From Actinomycetota bacterium (GTDB lineage Bacteria > Actinomycetota > Acidimicrobiia > Spongiisociales > UBA11373): 57,223 nucleotides of DNA. The notes beneath the pieces were generated by a model. The model saw only the letters and a program-made list of their open reading frames with translations. It was not told the DNA's origin and did no database searches. Of this stretch, positions 8,604 through 16,892 are shown piece after piece (positions within the stretch are counted from its first letter, which is position 1; every line of letters begins with the position of its first letter). Made by a program: the position numbers and the translations under genes. The DNA lies in NCBI GenBank assembly GCA_020444505.1, contig JAHLKU010000013.1, positions 1-57,223 on the forward strand, in the 5' to 3' direction.

Positions 8604-9020
8604 ATGCGCCGCCTCGCCACCGTTGCGCTCACCGGAGTGCTGCTCTTCGCCGCCTGCGGCGACGACGCGCCCGCTGCCACCGCGTCCACCACCACCGCGC
8701 CCACCGGCGCCGCGCCCACCACCACCGATCCCGTCTACGTCGCACACGTGGAGTTCGTGTTCCTGGAGTCGTACCCGGTGCAGGTGCGCGCCGTCGTGAC
8801 CGGCGACCTCCCCACCCCCTGCCACGAGCCCGGATGGACGGTCGGCGCCGCCGGCGCCGACGGCCGGGTGGTCGTCGACATGTGGTCGTCGGTGCCCGAC
8901 CCCGACCTCGCCTGCGCCCAGGTGCTCGAGCCGTTCGAGGTGACCATCGACGTCGGATCGTTCGAGACCGGCGACTACGTCGTCGAGATCGGCGGCACCG
9001 ACTACCCGTTCACCATCTGA
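8604..9020 (+). CDS. Small secreted lipoprotein
   Basis: This encodes 138 residues. ATG 8604 follows AAGGAG, with a TAGGGT hexamer at 8567-8572. The signal peptide ends in LLFAACGDD. After a Thr/Ala linker, a domain of about 90 residues begins near VYVAHVEFVFLESYPVQ and reads as a beta-sandwich-like module. Two Cys (TPCHEPGW and DLACAQ) probably pair. The pattern of basic-looking short secreted domain is compatible with a protease-inhibitor-like or adhesive fold, but this is not established. It is monocistronic, between a terminator hairpin and the tRNA cluster. Confidence 0.75.
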   Translation: MRRLATVALTGVLLFAACGDDAPAATASTTTAPTGAAPTTTDPVYVAHVEFVFLESYPVQVRAVVTGDLPTPCHEPGWTVGAAGADGRVVVDMWSSVPDPDLACAQVLEPFEVTIDVGSFETGDYVVEIGGTDYPFTI

Positions 9021-9099
9021 ACCGGCGCACGGTCGGGGAGCCCGCCCGGAGGCGCTATGATCGCGCCGCTCCCTGGGCATGGATGCTCCGGGGCGTAAC

Positions 9100-9105
9100 T
9101 ATGCT
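9100..9105 (+). promoter_or_regulatory. Candidate -10 of the tRNA cluster
   Basis: TATGCT lies 12 bases before the first nucleotide of tRNA-Glu, the expected distance for a short 5' leader. A second hexamer, TATGAT at 9056-9061, could be an additional promoter. No clear -35 was seen for either. Confidence 0.5.
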
Positions 9106-9117
9106 GCATGCGGTTCC

Positions 9118-9190
9118 GCCCCCATCGTCCAGCGGCCTAGGACGCCGGCCTTTCAAGCCGGTAACACGGGTTCGAATCCCGTTGGGGGCG
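9118..9190 (+). tRNA. tRNA-Glu (anticodon TTC)
   Basis: All arms fold: the acceptor GCCCCCA pairs with TGGGGGC, the D stem is GTCC/GGAC, the anticodon stem CCGGC/GCCGG encloses CTTTCAA (anticodon TTC), and the T arm is ACGGG-TTCGAAT-CCCGT. The discriminator base is G9190, and no CCA is encoded. Confidence 0.95.
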
Positions 9191-9194
9191 CGTT

Positions 9195-9272
9195 GGGGGC
9201 GTGGTGAAGTCTGGAGTTCACGCCGGCCTGTCAAGCCGGAGGTCGCGGGTTCAAATCCCGTCGTCCCCGCCA
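9195..9272 (+). tRNA. tRNA-Asp (anticodon GTC)
   Basis: The acceptor GGGGGCG pairs with CGTCCCC (one G-T pair), and the D stem is GTGA/TCAC. The anticodon loop CTGTCAA reads GTC, and the T arm is GCGGG-TTCAAAT-CCCGT. The discriminator is G9269 and CCA is encoded (9270-9272). A GTC anticodon tRNA is a potential substrate for queuosine at position 34, relevant to the queuosine mannosyltransferase-like gene at 44145. Confidence 0.95.
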
Positions 9273-9289
9273 GCGAGGCCCGGCCTCGC
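9273..9289 (+). other. Hairpin between tRNA-Asp and tRNA-Phe
   Basis: A 7-bp stem (GCGAGGC/GCCTCGC) with a CCG loop fills the spacer between the two tRNAs. It may guide processing of the tricistronic precursor. Confidence 0.5.
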
Positions 9290-9291
9290 GC

Positions 9292-9367
9292 GGTCAGGTA
9301 GCTCAGTTGGCAGAGCGCCGGTCTGAAAAACCGGAGGTCGCCGGATCGACGCCGGCCCTGACCACCA
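9292..9367 (+). tRNA. tRNA-Phe (anticodon GAA), atypical T-loop
   Basis: The acceptor GGTCAGG pairs with CCTGACC, the D stem is GCTC/GAGC, and the anticodon stem CCGGT/ACCGG encloses CTGAAAA (anticodon GAA). The T stem GCCGG/CCGGC encloses ATCGACG where TTCRANN is normal, so position 54 is A and not T. The discriminator is A9364 and CCA is encoded (9365-9367). Glu-Asp-Phe tRNA clusters are common in actinobacteria. Confidence 0.92.
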
Positions 9368-9374
9368 TCCAGGA

Positions 9375-9393
9375 GCCCCCGACCGCCGGGGGC
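9375..9393 (+). terminator. Terminator hairpin after the tRNA cluster
   Basis: The stem GCCCCCG/CGGGGGC with a 5-base loop lies 8 bases after the tRNA-Phe CCA end and is followed by TTCACTCGTT. Confidence 0.75.
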
Positions 9394-9467
9394 TTCACTC
9401 GTTGCGGCGCCCCGCCGCTACGGTCGGGCGTGGCGGCGAGGCGACGGCCGCCCGAGGGGAGACCGCG

Positions 9468-10154
9468 ATGAGGGCACGGCGCATGCTGGCGGCGGTCGTG
9501 CTGCCGTCACTGCTCGCCGCCTCCTGCGGCGGCGCCACCAACGGAGGCGCCGCGTCGACGACCACCACCACGCCGCCCGCCGCCACCACGACCACCGCGC
9601 CCGCCACCACGACCACCTCCACGACGCTGCCGCCCACCACGACCACCACGACGGTCCCGCCCACCACCACCACGACCACCGAGCCGCTCCCCTATTCGAC
9701 CGCCGTCCAGGGCGAGAGCCCCGGCCCGCTGGAGGGGAGCGAAGGCTGGGACGGGTCCGGGTGCTCGCCCGGCAGCGGCCCGCTCCCCGACGGCGTCTGG
9801 TTCGGGTTCGTGCGGGCGGCCTCCCCCTGGGACGTCACCTTCGACCTGGCCTGCCTCCACTGGGCGGCCGACGTCATCCCCGACGGAGGCTGGGAGTTCG
9901 CCAACCTGATCCCCACGGAGCGCACCGTGGCCGTGGACCCGTCGGCCCTTGTGGTCTGCCCGTGGGCGGCATGCCCCGCGAACCCGGCGACGTACCCCCG
10001 GTGGGTGGAGCGGGTCGCCGGGTACCTCGAGCGGAACCCCACCACCGCCGGGTGGACCGCAGACCAGGACGACCCCACCCAGGGCCTGGGGGTCTGGCTG
10101 TATGTGAACGGCGGCCGCGTCACCGAGATCGTCGAACCGGTCCTCGCCGGCTGA
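9468..10154 (+). CDS. Secreted lipoprotein, distant member of the GSGC-WFGF paralogue family
   Basis: This encodes 228 residues. ATG 9468 was chosen because GAGGGGA lies 8 bases upstream and the signal peptide then starts MRARRM and ends in LLAASCGG. A very Thr-rich linker runs to about residue 72. The mature domain shares ordered landmarks with the three lipoproteins at 45391-47707: GSGC near its start, DGVWFGF, FDLAC, and VWLYVNGGRVTEIVEP near the C terminus. It lacks the middle DFYIRNNNP segment and is shorter at the C terminus. Function is unknown; the shared Cys residues suggest a disulfide-bonded extracellular domain. Confidence 0.75.
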   Translation: MRARRMLAAVVLPSLLAASCGGATNGGAASTTTTTPPAATTTTAPATTTTSTTLPPTTTTTTVPPTTTTTTEPLPYSTAVQGESPGPLEGSEGWDGSGCSPGSGPLPDGVWFGFVRAASPWDVTFDLACLHWAADVIPDGGWEFANLIPTERTVAVDPSALVVCPWAACPANPATYPRWVERVAGYLERNPTTAGWTADQDDPTQGLGVWLYVNGGRVTEIVEPVLAG

Positions 10155-10287
10155 GGCCGGGCCCGGAGGGCGTTCCGGTAGGGTCGAGGGCAGGCCGGCC
10201 GGGCGGCGCCGGCGCTCGAGGGGTGGAGCGCCCGTGCCGGGGCCCGGGTCCGGCGTCCGGTCCGACGACCAGGGAGTGGGTGTACCG

Positions 10288-10767
10288 ATGAAGGACCGTT
10301 TCAAGGCCAAGGAGTGGGACTCCGTCCTGCGGCTCCCGATCCTCATGTTCCATTTCGTGTCGCTCGCCGACCACGAACTGCAGCCGGAAGAGATCGCGAC
10401 CTTCGTGGGCGAACTGCAGCAAGGGAGGGCCTACAAGGACCCGCTCCACCGGGCGGCGTTCACCGACCTCGCCGAGCCGGGCACGTTCAAGGTGGCGTTC
10501 GACACGGTGATGGGCCCGATGACCGACAGCGCAGCCGCCATCGAGAAGGAGTTCAAGGCCACCAGGAAGGTCCTCCAGAAGCGACTGTCCAACGAGGAGT
10601 ACCACCGGTTCTTCGTCTCGCTCACCGGCACGGGGCTGAAGATCGCGGCTGCGACCGGGGAGGGCCCCCACAACATCGCCGCCCGCGAGGCCGCGGCCAT
10701 CGCCGTGTTCATCGACAAGTTCGGCGTCGACATGGACGCCGGGAAGGCCGCGCTGGCCCGCCTCTGA
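10288..10767 (+). CDS. Small cytosolic helical protein, unknown function
   Basis: This encodes 159 residues. ATG 10288 follows AGGGAG; a TAGGGT hexamer at 10179-10184 would give a leader of about 95 bases. No signal peptide or membrane helix is visible. The N-terminal half (ILMFHFVSLADHELQPEEIATF) loosely resembles the TerB-like four-helix fold, in which an Asp precedes a helix with PEE, but the similarity is weak. It is convergent with the diguanylate cyclase gene. It is probably a real gene, given its typical codon bias, ribosome site and amphipathic helices. Confidence 0.65.
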   Translation: MKDRFKAKEWDSVLRLPILMFHFVSLADHELQPEEIATFVGELQQGRAYKDPLHRAAFTDLAEPGTFKVAFDTVMGPMTDSAAAIEKEFKATRKVLQKRLSNEEYHRFFVSLTGTGLKIAAATGEGPHNIAAREAAAIAVFIDKFGVDMDAGKAALARL

Positions 10768-10777
10768 TCCCGACGCC

Positions 10778-12142
10778 CTAGGCGGTCAGCGCCAGCGCCG
10801 AGACCGAGCGGTTGCGCCCGCTGCGCTTGGCCAACAGCAGCGCCTCGTCGGCGCGCGCCACCAGGGTCATCGCGTCGTCGACGCGCTGGTCCTCGGTGGT
10901 GGCGTAGCCGGCGCTCACCGTGACGAACACCTCGACGCCGTCCACCGTCACCGGCTGCGCCGTGGCCCCGGCGCGGACCCGCTCGGCGATCTCGGCGATC
11001 TGCGCCGACCCGGCCCCCGGCAACACGGCCAGGAACTCCTCGCCGCCGTAGCGGACCAGGTAGTCGTCGCCCCGCAGCACCGCCGCCGCGGCCGACGCCA
11101 CCTCGCGCAGGACGGCGTCACCGGCCAGGTGGCCGTGGTCGTCGTTGACCTGCTTGAAGTGGTCGATGTCCACCATGATCACCCCGATGGGGTGCCCGCG
11201 ATGGACGGAGCCGACGTAGTCGTGCTCCAACCGGTCCAACCCCACCCGCCGGTTCAGCAGGCCGGTGAGGCCGTCGATGGCCGCGATCCGGCGCATGCTC
11301 TCGTGGGACAGGGCATTCGACAGTGCCACCGACAGCGTGCGGATGAACAGCGGGCCCAGCGCCTGGGCGCTGCGGGGCACCTCGCCGCTGGAGGCCAGCA
11401 CCACCGCGCCGATGGCGGTGGACTCCAGCACCAGGGGGTAGACGATCACGTGCTGCGGCTTGAGGCGGGCCACGGCGGCGTCGATCACCAGGTGCTCCGG
11501 CATGCTCATCGAGTCGGTTCGGAGCGAGCGGATGGCGTGCCGGACCAGATCGGTCTCCACCAGCGCCCCCGGGTCGGTGAGGCCGTGGCTGGCCAGCACC
11601 TCGAGGCCGCCGCCGAGGCCGCCGATGATGGCGACGCCCGTGGCTCCCAGGTCTCGCCGGAAGCAGTCGATGGCCGCCCGGCAGATCGCCTGCACATCCA
11701 GTTCGGCCGACATGGCGTTGGTGAAGTCGGTGATCCGCTCCTCCACGGTGTGGCTCTCGGCGAGGGCCCGCAGCAGACGGTTGAAGGCGGCGGCCGCCTC
11801 GCCGAACTCGTCCTCGCTGTCCACCGGCAGGGCACATTCGTCGGGGTCGCAGTTCGTCCAGTCGCCGGTGTAGGTGGCGTGCTTGAGGCCCTCCTCCACC
11901 TCGTGCATCTGGTGGGCCATCAGCCGCAGCTTGGGCCGGACCAGCAGGCGGGCCAGCAGGATGTTCACACCCCCCACCAGGCATCCGGCGGCCACGGTGA
12001 AGGCCAGGAACCCGGGGGTGAGTGCCACCGATGCGGGCACACCCGCGGCGAGCACGGCGAACGGGAACCCCAGCCCGATCACGACGCCGAACCCGATCAT
12101 CGACGAGGCCAGGTTGGTGAACGCGTTCCTGGAGATGTGCAT
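10778..12142 (-). CDS. Membrane GAF-GGDEF diguanylate cyclase
   Basis: This encodes about 454 residues. ATG 12142 was preferred over GTG 12145 because AAAGGG lies 5 bases upstream. Two membrane helices (about 8-34 and 42-65) precede a HAMP-like region, a GAF-like sensory domain (about 140-280) and a GGDEF domain (about 290-445). The active site RYGGEEF near residue 362 is intact. RGDD lies exactly five residues before it, which is a complete RxxD inhibitory site, so product inhibition by c-di-GMP is expected. It makes c-di-GMP from two GTP at the membrane. The nearby GGDEF-EAL gene suggests linked second-messenger control. Confidence 0.9.
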   Translation of the reverse strand: MHISRNAFTNLASSMIGFGVVIGLGFPFAVLAAGVPASVALTPGFLAFTVAAGCLVGGVNILLARLLVRPKLRLMAHQMHEVEEGLKHATYTGDWTNCDPDECALPVDSEDEFGEAAAAFNRLLRALAESHTVEERITDFTNAMSAELDVQAICRAAIDCFRRDLGATGVAIIGGLGGGLEVLASHGLTDPGALVETDLVRHAIRSLRTDSMSMPEHLVIDAAVARLKPQHVIVYPLVLESTAIGAVVLASSGEVPRSAQALGPLFIRTLSVALSNALSHESMRRIAAIDGLTGLLNRRVGLDRLEHDYVGSVHRGHPIGVIMVDIDHFKQVNDDHGHLAGDAVLREVASAAAAVLRGDDYLVRYGGEEFLAVLPGAGSAQIAEIAERVRAGATAQPVTVDGVEVFVTVSAGYATTEDQRVDDAMTLVARADEALLLAKRSGRNRSVSALALTA

Positions 12143-12253
12143 CACATCCCTTTCGTCGTCGGCCGGCGTCCCGGCTCCTGCGGGATCATCGACCGGCGCG
12201 ACAACCCCCTTGAGGAACGCCCCGGCGCCGGCCGGGGGGTTCCGTGCACGCTC

Positions 12254-12259
12254 TAGCCT
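12254..12259 (+). promoter_or_regulatory. -10 of the DHA2 exporter gene, leaderless
   Basis: TAGCCT ends 8 bases before ATG 12268, which predicts transcription starting at the start codon; no ribosome site is present. Confidence 0.55.
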
Positions 12260-12267
12260 GTCCGCTC

Positions 12268-13887
12268 ATGGACACCACACCCGACCGGGGACGCTGGCTG
12301 GGACTCGTCGTCCTCACGATGGGGGTGTCGATGATCATCGTGGACGCCACCGTGGTGAACGTGGCGATCCCCACCATCATCCGCGACCTCGACATGAGCG
12401 CGCCCGACGCGGAGTGGATGAACACCATCTACTCCCTGGTGTTCGCCGCCCTGCTGGTCAGCGTCGGCAGGGCCGGCGACCTGTTCGGCAGGCGGCGTCT
12501 GTTCTTGGCGGGAGTGGGCGTGTTCGTGGCTGCGTCCCTGTGGGCCGGGCGGTCCGGCGGGCCCGCCGAGTTGATCGCCGCCCGCTTCGTGCAGGGCGTC
12601 GGCGGGGCGATGATCCTGCCCTCCACGCTCTCGTCGGTCAACGCCATGTTCCGGGGCAAGGAGCGCGCCATCGCCTTCGGCGTGTGGGGGTCGGTGATCG
12701 GTGGGATGGCCGCCCTCGGGCCGCTGGTCGGCGGGTGGCTCACCACCGATCACTCGTGGCGATGGATCTTCTACATCAACCTGCCCGTCGGCGCCCTGGC
12801 CGTCGCCGGCGCACTGCGCCTGGTGCCCGAGACCCGGGACCGGGACGCCCCCCGGGGCACCGACCTCACCGGCGTCCTCGCCTCGGCGCTCGGCCTCGGG
12901 GCGCTCGTCTTCGCCCTCATCGAGAGCCAGCGCCACGGGTGGTGGGAGCCCACCGGGGCGTTCTCCGCTTTCGGCGTGGACTGGCCGTTCGAGGCGGTGT
13001 CGATCGTGCCGGTGGCGCTGGCCGTCGCGGTGGGGGCGCTCGCCGCCTTCGTGATCGTGGAGCGGCGCCGCAGCCGCGTCGGCAAGCCGGTCGTGGTGGA
13101 CCTGTCGATGTTCGCCATCTCGTCGTTCCTGAACGGCAACCTGGCGGCGATGGCGGTGAGCCTGGGCGAGTTGGGCCTGCTGTTCGCCCTGCCGCTGTTC
13201 GTCCAGTCGGTGCTCGGCTACTCGGCGCTCCAGACCGGGTGGGTGTTCGTCGCCCTGGCGAGCGGGGCATTCGTGGCCGGAGGCCTCGCCGCCCACCTCG
13301 CCGGCCGCTACGGGGCGCGCCGCGTGGTGATGCTCGGCTTCGCCGTGGAGGTGCTGTCCTTGCTGGCCCTCGTCCCGCTGCTGTCGGCCACCACCGGCGG
13401 GTGGGCGCTGTCGGCACCCCTGTTCTTCTACGGCCTCGGCCTGGGCCTCGCCACCGCCCAGTTGACGAGCGCGATCCTCATCGACATCCCGCCGCGGCAG
13501 TCGGGCCAGGCCTCCGGGCTGCAGAGCACGTTCCGCCAGGTGGGCTCGGCGCTCGGCATCGCCATCCTCGGCACGATGCTGGTGGTGGGCCTCGGCACCC
13601 GCACCGAATCGAACCTGGCCCGGGTCGATGGCCTCCCCCCCGAGGCGCAGACGGCCATCGCCGGGGTGGTGCGCCAGACCGCCGGGGCGATCCTGCCCCA
13701 GATCCCCGAGATGACGGCGCAGATGCCCGACGGCGTCGACGCGGCGCCGATCGTGGCCGCCGTGGAGGACGCCTTCGTGGCGTCGACCCGGGTGGTGGCG
13801 CTGGCCGCCGCCGGCTTCATCCTCATCGGCCTCCTGGCCGCGGCGCGCCTCCCGCAGCGCACCATCACCGACGACCGGCACGCCTAG
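12268..13887 (+). CDS. DHA2-family MFS drug exporter (14 helices)
   Basis: This encodes 539 residues with the hydrophobicity of 14 transmembrane helices. The first helix carries MIIVDATVVNVAIPTI, the D1 motif of DHA2 (EmrB/QacA) drug:H+ antiporters. RAGDLFGRRRLFLAG is motif A, and the fifth helix has a motif-C-like region (GSVIGGMAALGPLVGGWL). It probably exports hydrophobic cations or antibiotics. ATG 12268 was chosen for the -10 8 bases upstream; an upstream in-frame GTG at 12244 would add eight unsupported residues. It is flanked by two convergent or divergent c-di-GMP genes, with no TetR gene beside it. Confidence 0.9.
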   Translation: MDTTPDRGRWLGLVVLTMGVSMIIVDATVVNVAIPTIIRDLDMSAPDAEWMNTIYSLVFAALLVSVGRAGDLFGRRRLFLAGVGVFVAASLWAGRSGGPAELIAARFVQGVGGAMILPSTLSSVNAMFRGKERAIAFGVWGSVIGGMAALGPLVGGWLTTDHSWRWIFYINLPVGALAVAGALRLVPETRDRDAPRGTDLTGVLASALGLGALVFALIESQRHGWWEPTGAFSAFGVDWPFEAVSIVPVALAVAVGALAAFVIVERRRSRVGKPVVVDLSMFAISSFLNGNLAAMAVSLGELGLLFALPLFVQSVLGYSALQTGWVFVALASGAFVAGGLAAHLAGRYGARRVVMLGFAVEVLSLLALVPLLSATTGGWALSAPLFFYGLGLGLATAQLTSAILIDIPPRQSGQASGLQSTFRQVGSALGIAILGTMLVVGLGTRTESNLARVDGLPPEAQTAIAGVVRQTAGAILPQIPEMTAQMPDGVDAAPIVAAVEDAFVASTRVVALAAAGFILIGLLAAARLPQRTITDDRHA

Positions 13888-13897
13888 GCCTGCGGCA

Positions 13898-16426
13898 TCA
13901 GGCGGGCGGGACGCCCTCCAGTGCCCACGACGGCTCCACCACCCAGGCGAGCGCCTCGGCAGGCGGCAGCGGCTTCGACATCCAGTAGCCCTGGGCGGCG
14001 TAGCAGCCGAGGCCGGCGAGCAGGTCCCACACCTCCCGGCTCTCGACCCCTTCGGCGACCACCCGCAGCCCCACCGAGTGGAGCAGCTTGATGGTGCCCT
14101 CCACGATCGCGCGGTCGCCCGGGTGCTCGGCCATGCGGTCCACGAACGACCGGTCGATCTTCACCTCTCCCGCCGGCAGGTTCTGCAGGTAGGACAGGGC
14201 CGCGTACCGGGTGCCGAAGTCGTCGATGGACAGCAGCACGCCGGAGGCCGCCAGGCGCAGCACCGTGTCCCGGGTGCGGCGATCCTCCGCCAGGCTCTGC
14301 GACTCGGTCACCTCGAGGATGAGCGCGTCGGGGGGCAGGCCGCGCCGGTCCAGCGCATCCCTCACCCGATCGGCGAAATCGTCTGCGACCAGAGCCTCGG
14401 CGGCGACGTTCACCGCCACCGAGATCGCCGGGTCCCGCTCCCGCCACAGCGCCACCTGCTCGACCGCCTGGTCCAGCACCAGGAGCGAGAGCGGTGTGAT
14501 GAGCCCGGACTGCTGGGCGATGGCGATGAACTCGGGCGGGGCGATCCTCCCCAGCTGGGGATGGGTCCAGCGGGCCAGCGCCTCGAAGCCGATGGTGCGG
14601 CCGGTGGCCATCTCCAGTTTGGGTTGGAACTCCAGGGTCACCTCGCCCCGCTCGATGGCGGGGCGCAGGTCGTTGGCCAGCATGAGACGCCGCTCCGCCG
14701 CCAGGTCCTGCTCGAAATCGAACACCTGGACGGAGTGGCGGGCCGCCTTGGCGATGGTGCGCGCCATGTCGGCCCTCCGCAGCAGGGTGTCGGCGTCGTC
14801 GCCGTGGTCGGGGTACACGGCGATGCCGGTGGAGGCGCTCAGGGTGATGGGGACGTCGCCGACCACGAACGGGTCGAGGAAGGCGTCGCTGATGCGCCGG
14901 CTCAACGCCACCGCGGCGTCGGCGCGCACCTCCCGGAACAGCACGGCGAACTCGTCGCCGCCGACGCGGGCCAGCAGGTCGTCCCGCCGGATGCCCTCGC
15001 GCAGGCGCTCTGCCACCTCGACCAGCACCGCATCGCCCCGGTCGGGGCCGAACACGTCGTTGACGTCCTGGAAGCGGTCCAGGTCCACGATCGCCACCGC
15101 CAGGCGGCCGTCGTCGGCGGCCAGCGTCTCGTGGAGCGCCTCGCCGAACCCGGCGCGGTTCAGGAGGCCGGTGAGGGCGTCGTGGACCCGCTCGTGGTCC
15201 TTGGCGGCCACCTCGGCACGCAGGTGGTCGATGAGCGTCACCCGCTCCAGATTGGAGACCATCGACGCCGTCAGCGTCCCGAACAGCGGCAGCAGGTGGG
15301 ACAGCGAGCGCTCGGCTGCGGTGACGCCGCCGACCAGGATGTAGCCGGCCAGGCCGTTGGGCCGGAACCCGTTGAGCAGGCCGTCGCCCGATCCCCGGTC
15401 CCGGAGCGCGCCGGCGGCAGCACCGTCCAGGGACGAGACCCGCACCACCCCGGTCCCCGCCACGCGCTCGATCAGCGCCTCCAGGGCGGCGGCGTCGCCC
15501 GGCTCGGTGGTGAAGGCACCGCCCTCCAGGCGGGCGTACATCCAGCGGCGGCCCCCGCCCGAGCGGTGGTAGGCGGCCACCTCCACCAGGTCCACGTTGA
15601 AGGTGTCGGCGAGGTCGTGCAGCGTCGCCTTCGACAGGGTCTCGTCGGACTCCTTCATCGCCACCTTGGTGCTGAACGAGTGCACGGAGATCAGTTCGGA
15701 GTGCCTGTCGCTGAGGCGGCCGAACATCACCAACATGGCGTACAGGCCGGCGGTGGCCGCCGCCACGAAGACCAGCGCAAACGGCGTCACCCACAGCGCC
15801 AGCAGGTACAGCACCGCGGCGAGGCCGGCGGCCGCCGAGATGGCGAACCCCGCCGAGAGCGCGACGAGCGTCTCGACGAAGCGGCGCCGGCGGTCGGCGA
15901 GGCGGATGCCCCACGCCAGCATCAGGCCGGTGACGGTGAGGCCCACCAGGTGGGCGGCCAGCAGCGCCAGCCACAGCCGCATCTCGGTGGGCCCGGCGCC
16001 GCCGGCGACGGCGTGCAGCACCAGCACCGCGACCACGGTCTCCAGGTAGTGCATGGCGGCGTTGAAGACGACCTTCCACGGGTCGCGACGCTGCGCCACC
16101 GACACCGCCAGGCCGCCGAGCAGGCGCCCCACGATCAGGGCCCCCGGCGAGGCCAGGGCGAGGCCCAGCACCAGCGGCACGTCGCTGAGCGTCACGGTGT
16201 GGGGGTTGCGCTGCACCCGCACCACCACCACCGCCGCCTCGAACACTGCGAACGTCAGCGCCAGCCACCACCACGTCAGCCGCAGCGGCGGATCGGGCAG
16301 GCCGGCGCCGGGGAGGAAGGCGTGCCCGAGCGCGGCAACGGCCCCCATGCCGGCGGCCATGCCGAGCAGGGGGCGCGGGCCGAACAGGCCGGTCCGGGCG
16401 GGCGATCGCTTCGTCGTGTCCTCCAT
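13898..16426 (-). CDS. Membrane GGDEF-EAL cyclic-di-GMP enzyme
   Basis: This encodes 842 residues. Several N-terminal membrane helices (about 20-250) resemble a MASE-type integral sensor; then comes a GAF-like region, a GGDEF domain and an EAL domain. The cyclase site RVGGDEF near residue 484 is intact, with RRDD five residues upstream as an RxxD inhibitory site. The phosphodiesterase keeps its key residues: EALARW, VNV, LEVTES, DDFGT, KIDRSF and AEGVES. The usual DDFGTGYS is DDFGTRYA. Both activities are therefore plausible, with balance set by the sensor. ATG 16426 is the first Met before the helices; the further-open frame upstream is Arg/Pro-rich shadow sequence. Confidence 0.9.
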   Translation of the reverse strand: MEDTTKRSPARTGLFGPRPLLGMAAGMGAVAALGHAFLPGAGLPDPPLRLTWWWLALTFAVFEAAVVVVRVQRNPHTVTLSDVPLVLGLALASPGALIVGRLLGGLAVSVAQRRDPWKVVFNAAMHYLETVVAVLVLHAVAGGAGPTEMRLWLALLAAHLVGLTVTGLMLAWGIRLADRRRRFVETLVALSAGFAISAAAGLAAVLYLLALWVTPFALVFVAAATAGLYAMLVMFGRLSDRHSELISVHSFSTKVAMKESDETLSKATLHDLADTFNVDLVEVAAYHRSGGGRRWMYARLEGGAFTTEPGDAAALEALIERVAGTGVVRVSSLDGAAAGALRDRGSGDGLLNGFRPNGLAGYILVGGVTAAERSLSHLLPLFGTLTASMVSNLERVTLIDHLRAEVAAKDHERVHDALTGLLNRAGFGEALHETLAADDGRLAVAIVDLDRFQDVNDVFGPDRGDAVLVEVAERLREGIRRDDLLARVGGDEFAVLFREVRADAAVALSRRISDAFLDPFVVGDVPITLSASTGIAVYPDHGDDADTLLRRADMARTIAKAARHSVQVFDFEQDLAAERRLMLANDLRPAIERGEVTLEFQPKLEMATGRTIGFEALARWTHPQLGRIAPPEFIAIAQQSGLITPLSLLVLDQAVEQVALWRERDPAISVAVNVAAEALVADDFADRVRDALDRRGLPPDALILEVTESQSLAEDRRTRDTVLRLAASGVLLSIDDFGTRYAALSYLQNLPAGEVKIDRSFVDRMAEHPGDRAIVEGTIKLLHSVGLRVVAEGVESREVWDLLAGLGCYAAQGYWMSKPLPPAEALAWVVEPSWALEGVPPA

Positions 16427-16532
16427 TGCCGATCGGGTCGGCCGGGGCGCGGCCCGGCCGATACGGGTTCCATCGGCGGGATGGGGGCCGGACTCGACCG
16501 TTCTCTGCGAGCGCCGGCGCAGGCGGCCGACG

Positions 16533-16892
16533 TCACGCGGGCCGGGAGCGGAGCCGGGCGACGCGATCTGCCGGCGGCAGCATGCGATTGATGCGCGCGA
16601 GGTCACCGTCCGCCTGTGCGAGCCTCCGGTCGGCCTCGTCGCCGCGGCCGGCCGCCCGGAGGCGGCGGTCCTCGGCCAGGGCGCCCCTTCGCAGGTCGCG
16701 GGCCTCGTCCAGCAGCCGTTCCCTGCGCAACCAGGACCGCGTCCACCACGCGGGGTCGTAGGGCCGATCGAGGCCCTCGATCGGCTTGCCGGCCCCGGGC
16801 AGCCGCTCGAACTCGCCGCGCTCCATGGCCTCGCGGATCTGCCGCTCCACCATGCCCTCGGGGACGGGGGGAAGGCGCCCCTCAGTTGGCAT
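16533..16892 (-). CDS. DUF1992 (DnaJ-homologue subfamily C member 28-like) protein
   Basis: This encodes 119 residues. The segment VERQIREAMERGEFERLPGA, followed by GKPIEGLD, matches the DUF1992 signature with its LPGxGKP core. The rest is a charged helical region with Arg-rich coiled character. Members occur as standalone proteins in bacteria and as an appendage on a J-protein in eukaryotes; their biochemical role is unknown. Its ATG at 16892 overlaps the end of the upstream gene by 11 bases, so translation is probably coupled. Confidence 0.85.
   Translation of the reverse strand: MPTEGRLPPVPEGMVERQIREAMERGEFERLPGAGKPIEGLDRPYDPAWWTRSWLRRERLLDEARDLRRGALAEDRRLRAAGRGDEADRRLAQADGDLARINRMLPPADRVARLRSRPA

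Noticed and set aside
9541-9690. ACC/ACG-rich microsatellite-like stretches
   Set aside because: They encode the Thr-rich linkers of lipoproteins, and similar stretches occur in all of them (for example near 45500, 46260 and 47100).
14078-16591. 837-codon open frame on the plus strand opposite the GGDEF-EAL gene
   Set aside because: His/Gln/Arg/Gly-rich shadow; the minus strand holds complete GGDEF and EAL active sites.
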